This document shows, one piece after another, positions 55,958 to 64,000 of a stretch of DNA of 64,000 nucleotides. The position numbers were made by a program, and so were the translations under genes. Source of the stretch: Monocercomonoides exilis (lineage: Eukaryota > Preaxostyla > Oxymonadida > Polymastigidae); the NCBI GenBank assembly GCA_001643675.2, contig LSRY02000014.1:622501-686500 (forward strand), written 5' to 3'. The notes under the pieces are model-generated. The model saw only the letters and a list, made by a program, of their open reading frames with translations, ran no database searches and was not told where the DNA came from. Each line of letters opens with the position of its first letter. Within the stretch, counting starts at the first letter, position 1.

Positions 55958-57482
55958 TTAAAATAAATATTCCTCCAAACAAACGAATTGAACAGAAGCC
56001 TTTTTGAGAATAATTGGTTCAAAGCAACTAATGGCTGTGTCTTCGTATCCGTCTTCCTCCAATTTTTGACACACTTTTCTTTTAACTGAAATACGTTTTG
56101 CATCAGAATGTTCTTTGTCTGCATCCTCTTTAAGATTTTCTCTTAATATTTTAAAGAAACCAAATAAATTTCTTGTAAAGATATCGTTCAATGTTGTTTG
56201 ATGAGTTTCTTCCAAAGCGAAATCAAAAGCTTCATGAATCAACAAGGAATTAATTCCAGCAGCTGACAACTCAGAAATTTGTTCGAAAACTCGCATATAA
56301 TATCCTACAATTTTTTTATTGCGATTCCTTGCTGCTCTGCATATCCTAACGATGCATTCAATTAACTTTTCATTTTCGTCGTTCCACGAAAAGTTAAAGC
56401 TAAAAAAATACTGTTCTAATGTGATTCCCCATCTAATAATTATCATCTCTTTGCTATTGGATCTTCCATTATTATCCATTTTCGTCCAGTCTACATTTCT
56501 TGTCAGCTCGTCTAATTCTCTTTCTGTTTCTCTCGCGAAATGAAGTTCATTCACAATCACTCCCTCCAATCCACTTTCTTCGTAAAATCTGAAAATCAAA
56601 AACTCCCAAGCAGACTGATATGCAAGTTGAGAAAGATTGTGATGCTTCTGATGATGTTGGATGATTTCTTTGATCTCATTCAAATACAATTCTTGTTTCG
56701 GCTTTTTGCGCAAATTTTTTAAATTCAATAATCAACAAAATAAAAAGTTCGTACCGAAATATGTTTAAAATTGCTCAAAGCTAACAATGCAATTTCAACT
56801 TCATTTTTAACTTCATTGTTTTCTTCTTTATTCAATGCTGCTTTCAGAAGGAGAGGCATACATATTGGAATCAATGCGTCTGATATATAGCTTCCTGCTA
56901 TCTGGTCTTGCAATAAAAGATAACATTCACTAAGATCAATTAATAGTTTTTCGCTTTTCTCTTCTTGCTTCTTATTTTCGTTGATTATTTTTTTCTTTAT
57001 TTGCTTGCGCAACAAAGAATCTTCAAAACTGTCGTTCCAAATATCATTTGACGATTGGTAATATCCAATGTGCTTCAAAAATAAAATTGCATTTTCTATT
57101 GGTAATTTATTCCTTTCGATCGATTCATGAACTTCATTAAACATTTCTACAGTGAAAGCAGATTCAAAATCATTTTCATTCATTTCATCTATAAGTCTAT
57201 TCATTTCTTTGATTTTGTTCTTTTGATCAGTAGTATCACAATGTTCAAGTCGTGAAAACATATCTGAATTGAATAAGGCAAATATCACTTACTAATATTT
57301 TGAAATTTTTAAAAGAGCATACCGTTAAACTCTTCCGTTAAAGACTTCTAAATATATTTAGAAAATTTTTTGAAGAATACATGAAGATGAATTATTTATT
57401 GTTCAAATCAATTTCAAAGTGTCAACAATTATAAATTCATTAATTATACTATTTAAAATACCTCGTAATATTCTATTTGCAT
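55958..57482 (-). CDS. Alpha-helical protein of an oxymonad-type lineage-specific family
   Basis: Four exons on minus: 57482-57462, 57347-57323, 57263-56755 and 56701-55958, with introns of 114, 59 and 53 nt; 432 residues. The first two exons are only 21 and 25 nt. Phase is kept and the N-terminus reads MQIEYYEKSLTEEFNDMFSR. The body is acidic and helical: EMNRLIDEMNENDFESAF, LLIDLSECYLLLQDQ, EIALLALSNFKHIS. After the last splice come ELYLNEIKEIIQHHQ and LAYQSAWEFLIFRFY, and later VIVNELHFAR and EDGYEDTAIS. From memory, this pattern (ALLALSN, LNEI.EII..HQ, LAYQSAWEFL, GYEDT) marks a large hypothetical family in Monocercomonoides. No enzymatic motif or membrane segment is seen, and the function is unknown. 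Confidence 0.65.
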
Positions 57483-58487
57483 AGTTGATTTAGAAAAAAT
57501 AAAACACAAATGATTAATATATTACAGATCAAATTTTTCTTTTATGGAGTGAAGAATTCTTTCATTTATGAAAATTTTAATGATTTGTTCCAAGCTTTTT
57601 CTGCAATCGTATGATTATGATTCAAACAATATCGTGTAATTTTAAATACAAAAATTTTAAAAATCGAAAAAAAAACTTTTAAAGAATTTTGTGGAACAAA
57701 ATTCATAAAACAAAAAATTCTTTCACATTGTGACAAAATTCTTGTATTTATAATAAAAAAACAATTATTCATTCAATCTTTTTTCTTCTAACATATCTTT
57801 TAAAGTCAAACATTCTTATGTTTTAAAGAATAAAAAAATGAGAAAAATATTAATCATTATTGTGTGGAACAAAATCCAAATGACTAATCCTTTTTGAAAT
57901 CACACTTTTGTTCGAGTTTTGACCAGAATTTTCAACTCAAATGGATTATTAAAAAATGAACTACTACGGAAAAAACATACAGCGCGTGATGATATTTAAA
58001 GAATGATACAGATCGTGCAAAAAATACCGGACAAGATTGATAACAATAACCGAAAGAGGAAAAATTCTGTTTGTTTTCCTCAGAACATTCCTCATCGATA
58101 CAAACTTATTTGATACACACGACTTTCAAAACAGCTTCATTCATGCTCAGATATATATTATTATTGAAAATATCAGAGTAACTCAAAATCACACTTCTGC
58201 GAGATTTCAATCATTAATTTTATTTTATGAGCACAAATGAAGCCATTTTGAAAGTCTCGTGTCTCAAATGAGTTTATATAAATGAGATATATTTATAGGA
58301 AAATCATCAGAATTATTCCACTTGCAGTTATTGTGAAATCAATCTTGTCCAAAAATTTGTGTTCACTCCAAGAAATTTATGCAAAAAAAATAATGTGAAA
58401 ACGAGAACTCCAAAAAAGATTAAAATTTTTATTTAAATAATTTAAAGAATATAAAAGCATTTTCCTGAAATTCATTGTTTTTTCAAT

Positions 58488-60298
58488 ATGGGGGGAAATA
58501 TGGACTTTCAAGCTTTTAATGCACAAAGAATGAAAAAATTGTTTCACTTACAACTTTTTTAAAACTGAACCAGATTTCAGTATAAATTGGATTTTCATAT
58601 GGCAAAATTTTTTTGAAAAGTTCCTTTTGTTTAATTTTCAACAAAAATAATAATTTCATATTTTGATCAAATTTCTGTTCCCACTTATGAAAATATGTTT
58701 TCATGAAAACAAATTCAAGACAAAGCTAATATTTACATTATTGTGAAGTTTCGTGAGTGGGAACAGAAATTTGATGAAAATATGAAATTTTTGTTTTATT
58801 TGAAAATTAAACAAAAGGAACTTTTCAAAAAAATTTTGCCATATCTGTAAACAAACATAACAATGTTATTACAAATAGTTTTGTGACATTCCATGAATGT
58901 CAAAAAATGAACACATTTATTTCAAAATTTTTGAACACAAAAAGGTTTATCAAAAGTGCATAATTTTTCAATGAAAATGCCTAAAGTCAAATATTTTGTC
59001 CCATATAGAGTGTCACAAAACAAGGAAATGTGGGACATAAATTTTTTATAATGTTTTTGTGATCGAAAAGTGTGTAAAAAAAAGTGTTGTGGAAAAAGGA
59101 GAAAACTTTTCACTTGTGAAAAGGTCATCCAATTGAACTCATGAAAGAGAGATATAATTGGTTTGTCATTGCTCTTATAGCTATATTCAAATGAAATGAT
59201 TTTCTTCTATTGGTATTTTCATTATTAAATATGACATAAATTTTCCACATCGGATGGAAACTGTTTTTTAAAACGCAATTGAATACTTGTTTTTTTTTCG
59301 ATATATATATAAGTGATTGAAAATGTTGAAACATGAGTCTGGTTTGAATTTATTTCGAAATAATTACGTTGTTTATTTGATAAAAATTTTTTCAAATTTA
59401 TAAACGGACAAACAATTTGCATGAATTATTAAAAAAAAAAACCAGGGTTAAATGAAAGCTTGAATATTTCATTTTGTTGTTCTGTGAGAAAAAACATTAA
59501 TTGTTTCTTATATATATTTTTATTTTGCTCTTGAAAAACCATTTGTTTCACAAAAAAGAATTGTCAGAATATATGGGATAATTCTATTCGTTTTGTTAAT
59601 GTCGAACAGCTTGACAATAATTTTAATTGAAAGACTATAAAATTGACAGATTATGAATAATTTATTAATTTAATAAATACAGTCTGAACCGGATATAATC
59701 ACATCGAATACAATCATATTCGTTATTAGTCACATTTTTCCATGCACCGACATTTTTGGCCAATATTTCATTCGTTTTCAATCACATATTATCACAGGGC
59801 TGAAAATATCTTATCACATTTTTTATTATCGTGGGTGATATTTTTTATGAATAATCGATTATTTGAACAAAAATTTCAACAATTTGATTTTTCAAAATAG
59901 AATATAAATAATTCTGAATGATGCAAATTAATGATGAAAATTGATTTCACGAGTGAATAAAGTGCTTTTGTGAGGAATTTTCATGAATGAAAAAATTGAC
60001 TCAAAATTAATAAATTTGTTAATGTGGGACATAATATTTGACTTCAAGCATTTTCAGAAAAAAATTATGCACTTTTCATTGACTTTTTGAGGTCAAAAAA
60101 CACAATAAAAATTAGTCCACTTTTTGACATAGGCGAAATCTCGCAATTCTTCATGTATTGATTTCAACGATGCCTGTTTTCCGATATAAAAATAATATTT
60201 ATTTTTGAATTTGAGAAAGTGAAATAAAGTTATAAGTTAAACAATTTTTTCTTGTTTTGTGCAAAAAAAGCTTGAAAGTCTATATTTTCCCCCATGTA
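58488..60298. repeat. Inverted repeat pair about 1.8 kb apart
   Basis: 58488-58537 (ATATGGGGGGAAATATGGAC onward, through TTTCAAGCTTTTAATGCAC) matches the reverse complement of about 60250-60298. A second pair lies inside: 58955-59012 matches the reverse complement of 60024-60085 (shared GGGAC, TATTTGACTT and TTATGCACTTTT blocks). The nested arrangement suggests one element carrying others, or insertion of related elements in opposite orientation. Confidence 0.55.
58597..58845. mobile_element. Long-hairpin MITE-like element
   Basis: The arms 58597-58690 and 58752-58845 are near-perfect inverted repeats starting ATATGGCAAAATTTTTTTGA, separated by about 60 bp. Interior blocks (TTTGTTTAATTTTCAA, then TTTCATATTTTGATCAAATT) are shared with the element at 61281-61522, so both belong to one family with different ends. 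No coding capacity. Confidence 0.7.
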
Positions 60299-60405
60299 TT
60301 TTGAGTCAATTTTTTCGTTGTTAAGCAGCATCATATATTATCACAATCGGATATAGTCACAAAAAGTTGTGCAAAAACCGATGTGATAAAATCCGATTTC
60401 GACTG
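59680..60405. mobile_element. Non-autonomous pogo/Tc1-like element
   Basis: The terminal inverted repeats begin CAGTCTGAACCGGATATAAT on the left and CAGTCGAAATCGGATTTTAT on the reverse of the right end, and both continue into CACATCG (22 of 27 bases match). CAGT-type ends are characteristic of pogo/Tigger elements. A TA precedes the left end as expected for a TA target; the right flank does not preserve it. The interior of about 670 bp has no coding frame. It lies next to a decayed pogo-like transposase gene that could be from the same family. Confidence 0.6.
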
Positions 60406-60889
60406 GATGCATTGTTCAAAGGTGTTTGTATTAATAGTTTCAGAACAAAATTGTTTGTCATTAAGCACTTTTCTAATATAATTCAAATGAATTGAATATT
60501 TCATTAATGGAATGCCAGTAGATGGATGACACTCAGATAAAAAAAAACAAGAAATGCTTTAAACATTTTCTATCGATATATCTTTTGATTTTTTGAAATA
60601 ACTTTAATATGAATTTTGTCATTTATTATCAATTTTGTTAATCTTTCAACCATTGCTATTATTTTTAAAAACAGATCCAAACTTTTCAAATGTAGTATTG
60701 TTTTGGGAAAACACTTTATTGACACATCTCCTTTATTATTTGTTTTTCAATACATGCTGACTTTTAGCGATCTTTATGTCTTTAAAAAAATGTCATTTTT
60801 ATTAAGGGAGAATGATTCAACAGGCATTATTGCATTATATTAATCATCTCCAGATGCCCAATTTATAAGAGAAACAAAAAAATTACAGA

Positions 60890-62330
60890 AGTTGAATGGC
60901 TTTCAATAGAAGAGGATCACTATTTAATTGATGAAAAAGAAATGAAATGCATCAACACAGATGTGATAACAATCATGTTTGAAAAATGTGAGTGCAATAG
61001 AGAGGAAATAATGAAGAATGGAATTGATCTTGTCGAAAAAATTGTGATAACAAAAAAAGAATTATTCAACTCAGGAATAATTCATTAAAGCAGTTTCTTC
61101 AGAACACTTGCAGCTAAATCAAAAGGAAGAGATATGCGTTCTGCTGGAAGACCGCCTTTTTTGAGTCAACAAAACACATCTGTTGGATAAAACTCAGTGA
61201 ATGAAGAAATAGCTCAAGGAGCGTATATTTGTGGCAAACAAGTGAGACATATGGTTTGAAGTTCTATCGTTAATAATATTTGGGTAATTCTTTTTGAAAA
61301 GTCGCAAATGTTTAATTTTCAAATACTTCAAGAATTTCACATTTTACCAAATATTTTGTTAACAAATATCAAACTTCACTTAAATGGAATTTATTATTTG
61401 ATAATGCTATTTCAAACATTCTTGAGGAGATTTGTGAGCTGAAACAGAAATTTGATCAAGATATGAAATTTTTGATTTATTTGAAAATCAAACATTTGCG
61501 ACTTTTCAAAAAGAATCACCCATTTGTTATTTTTTCATCATTGGTTTTTCAGGCTCAACTTACAATTTCTGAAAGAACTGGAACGCCTGTTGATGATGTT
61601 CATATTTGGAGAACATGGACTCACAGATTTTTATGCAATCAATCTGATTTATTTTTCGTTCATCCTGTTCAGCTTCCAAATGCAAGAGCAGCTAACTCAA
61701 CGAAAGAGCTTCTTGATCCATGGATTGCCAAAGTTTAGTCCTTGTTTGATGAGTTCGATTATTTGCCCGAATTCATTTTTAATATTTATGAAATTTATTT
61801 ATTTGGCTCGGATATTAGACCAGTTAAAGATGCAAATGCTTTGTATTCCCAGGTTTCATTTGTTCCAGAACCAATATTGCCGTATACAAAATTTTCACTC
61901 CTTCACATAACAGCAAATGATGTGATGTGTCCTTTTATTACAAAAGACAAAGACAAAAAGCTCCCCATCGAATTTGAAAAAGCAAGCGAGCCTTTGTTGA
62001 GATTTATTGCTGATGAAACTTGAGCAATTACGAAAGAAAGCTTTCTGATGGTATTTGACAGAGTGATAATGCACTCAATTATTAACTGAAGAATTTTTTA
62101 TTGGGAAAATAACATACACTGTTTTCTGTTTATGGATTTTCTTGCTGCACATTTGTCCCCTCATATAACACAGAACGCTGACGTTCACAATTTTAATAAG
62201 TTCTCACTGCCTTCTCACACGTCACATCTTGTCTAGCCATTGGATCTGCATATCAATGCTGCATTTGAAAATTGGTTGAGAGCAAGTAATTTCTAACTCC
62301 AGTGCCTTCTTCTGGAGAATAAAGAATATC
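60890..62330 (+). pseudogene. Decayed pogo-type (DDE_1) transposase gene
   Basis: Fragments of one transposase can be followed on plus through several in-frame stops and shifts. An N-terminal part includes SAGRPPFLSQQ, a basic hinge typical of these proteins. Then come AQLTISERTGTPVDDVHIW, LLRFIADE, and ITKESFLMVFDRV, the helix that follows the second strand of the core. FLAAHLSPHI sits at the expected Asp-Gly-His region, and SLPSHTSHLV is followed by PLDLHINAAFENW, the signature of the DDE_1 C-terminal core. Stop codons occur at 61738 and 62022 and in the PLDL region. A 242-bp MITE sits inside. The gene is non-functional. Confidence 0.7.
61281..61522. mobile_element. 242-bp palindromic MITE inserted in the transposase relic
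   Basis: The terminal inverted repeats read TGGGTAATTCTTTTTGAAAA on the left and TGGGTGATTCTTTTTGAAAA on the reverse of the right end, extending at least 60 bp (both continue with GTCGCAAATGTTT). It interrupts the pogo-like pseudogene between a conserved N-terminal segment and the AQLTISERTG segment. The end sequence matches the ends of the 1275-5734 candidate element. No clear target duplication is visible. Confidence 0.75.
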
Positions 62331-63305
62331 ATTTTTAAACAAATTTGTCAATTCATTACACGCGAAATTCAATCCTTCGACAATTAAAGCTTCATTCAGA
62401 GATACTGGAATCTGGTCATTCTATCTCGACATCGTTCGATCGAAACTCAATGAGAAAAATCTAGAATGGGTAAAAGTTTCGGAAAATATAATGAATACAA
62501 CAAAGCCATATTTTAGCGGGGAAATGTTCTTTTCGTCCCGACAACGTGAAGGTGTTGCAAAAGATATTTATCCTAATATTTCTTTGTTTTTAAATAAAAA
62601 AATTTTAATTACTTTTTTGATTATTAATTAGTTGTGAATGTTTGAAAAACAATTCCTTGAATCGAAAATATTTCCATTTTTTATTTCAAATGATTATACG
62701 AAAGAAAGGATGAACATGAGTTGACATTCAAAATAGTCCAGAATTTATGATATGTCACGAATTTGCTGCGTTCTAATCTTTATCTTAATTTCATCTGAAA
62801 CATCTGCTTTTGAAACAGCTGTGAAATGTTAACGATTTAAATACAAAATCTCTTCCCCATGATAAACAATACTTGGAAAAATAATTGCTCCCCATAAAGT
62901 TATTTTTTGTAAGATAATCACCCACACATTTATTCACACAAATATTTTCTTTTTTTTTTTCTTTTTTTTTCGTGTGGAAAATTGGTGATGAATTTGACAA
63001 ACTTTTTTTCACGTAATCCAAAGTTATGTTTAACCTTTTTCACACCTATTCAGCACTGAAATCAACATTATTATCTGAAAAAATTTCATTAAAATATAAA
63101 AGTCTTCTTCAATTTGGTATTTTCAAAAAAACAGTTATTTTCCAACGAAATAACAAAATTTTTATTTCACATATATTTTACACACAAAAATTTCAGAACC
63201 TAACTAAATTAAAGAGAACTGAAGGAATTTTTTAGATATGTCTATCCCATTTTTATATTATTTTTTTGTTGATCATAAAATCCGATTTTTAAAGCCAAGA
63301 TCAAA
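62331..63305. other. AT-rich interval upstream of RPS23
   Basis: No gene visible. The first 100-150 bp may hold the most eroded end of the transposase relic. The remainder is AT-rich background, and the last part should contain the RPS23 promoter. Confidence 0.55.
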
Positions 63306-64000
63306 ATGGGCTCAGGGTATATTGTTTTTTTGCTTTATAACAGTCTAATTTGATATTTATTTTGATATACATTTAATCAATTTCGTATAAATTTTAATTT
63401 TTCCCATCACATTTAGAAAACCACGTGGACTTCACGCTGCCAGAAAATTGCACAACAAACGTATCTCTGGTCGTTGGGCCGATAAGGCTTACAAGCGTCG
63501 TGTACTCGCAACAAGATGGAAGGCTGATCCTTTCCAGAAATGCTCACATGCAAAGGGGATCGTTGTGGAGAAGATGTTTGTTTCAACATTTTTAAGAGTT
63601 ATTTCAATTTTAAAGGAATAAATTTTGTAATTGAAAATTTTTATTTTATATTTAAAGTGGTGTTGAAGCTAAACAGCCAAACTCTGCACTCAGAAAATGC
63701 GTTCGTGTCCAGCTTGTGAAAAACGGAAAGAAAGTTGCAGCTTTTGTTCCAAAGGATGGTTGCTTAAACTTTGTTGACGATAACGTTTGCAAAAAGCTGC
63801 ATATTTTCCCTTTTCATTTGGAACTTATTACTCTTTGAAACTGTTTTTGTTAAAATGCGAATTTTTAGGATGAGGTTTTGATCTCAGGTTTTGGTAGAAA
63901 AGGTCACGCTGTTGGTGATTTGCCCGGAGTTCGTTTCAAGGTTGTTAAAGTTGCTGGTATTTCTTTACGTGCTTTGTATCTGCACAAGAAGGAGAAGATT
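63306..64000 (+). CDS. RPS23: 40S ribosomal protein S23 (uS12), 3' end outside the window
   Basis: Four exons are visible: 63306-63316, 63417-63575, 63658-63784 and 63869 to the window end. Introns are 100, 82 and 84 nt, with donors GTATATTG, GTTTGTTT and GTTTGCAA. The spliced protein starts [15 protein letters not shown] and continues through [20 protein letters not shown], which contains the universally conserved PNSA loop of the decoding centre, then [27 protein letters not shown] and [11 protein letters not shown]. uS12 lies at the decoding site of the small ribosomal subunit. The last few residues and the stop lie past 64000. The first exon is only 11 nt. Splice phases were fixed by alignment to the conserved protein, which makes the introns reliable. 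Confidence 0.95.

Larger units (their letters stand above)
57483..60889. other. Intergenic interval rich in decayed inverted-repeat elements
   Basis: Extremely AT-rich and made largely of palindromic or inverted-repeat fragments, listed separately. Half-elements also occur at 57545-57725 (GTTCCAAGCTTTTTCTGCAA and an inverted GTTCCACAAAATTC), 57885-57925 (matching the end of the 37.8-kb element) and 59025-59060. A 75-codon frame at 60616-60843 is hydrophobic and AT-driven. No gene is called. Confidence 0.6.

Noticed and set aside
57885-58240. Motifs containing GTTCGAGTTTTGA resembling a tRNA T-loop
   Set aside because: They belong to the terminal repeats of the 37.8-kb MITE-like family, with no tRNA-like stems around them.
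60616-60843. 75-codon hydrophobic frame upstream of the pogo relic
   Set aside because: AT-driven composition, no domain, no splice link to the relic.
1-64000. tRNA, rRNA or CRISPR-like arrays
   Set aside because: No cloverleaf with a T-arm/anticodon arrangement, no rRNA-like conserved block and no regularly spaced repeats were seen; repeats are microsatellites or inverted elements.

Overview
The window is AT-rich eukaryotic DNA from a flagellated protist. It carries spliced genes with short introns (22 reconstructed, 47-196 nt), nuclear housekeeping genes (RPS23, TCTP, a PP6 SAPS regulatory subunit), a centriolar/ciliary protein (CEP76-like), and two intron-poor giant genes of about 4,100 codons. 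TAA and TGA both act as stops, because known C-termini end exactly at them, so the code is standard. Giant beta-helix receptors with a degenerate cytosolic kinase, many short introns and ISXO2/Merlin-type transposases together suggest a Preaxostyla/oxymonad such as Monocercomonoides. That assignment is inference, not shown by the sequence.

Layout. 1-7.5 kb: AT-rich DNA; 1275-5734 is bounded by 29-bp perfect inverted repeats and encloses a more GC-rich, decayed coding-like stretch. 7.5-34.0 kb: two giant convergent paralogues (A on +, B on -), each with signal peptide, about 3,600 residues of parallel beta-helix ectodomain, one transmembrane helix and a cytosolic pseudokinase. Their 3' ends form a 2.3-kb nearly perfect palindrome (arms 17895-20206 and 21112-23422, spacer 905 bp), although the ectodomains have diverged strongly. 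B has lost one A in an A-run just after the membrane segment, which separates its pseudokinase from the receptor. 34-39.2 kb: AT-rich, with two palindromic MITE-like elements. 39.2-40.3 kb: an intact ISXO2/Merlin-like transposase. 40.8-57.5 kb: compact spliced genes: TCTP (-), CEP76-like (+), SAPS/PP6R (+), EF-hand protein (-), two alpha-helical proteins of unknown function (-). 57.5-63.3 kb: a transposon graveyard of nested inverted-repeat elements and a decayed pogo-type transposase that is itself interrupted by a MITE. 63.3-64.0 kb: the first four exons of RPS23, cut by the window end.

The most notable system is the palindromic receptor pair. The variable extracellular parts are kept apart while the membrane anchor, signalling-like tail and 3' UTR look homogenised by gene conversion, and a one-base indel changes whether copy B carries the tail.
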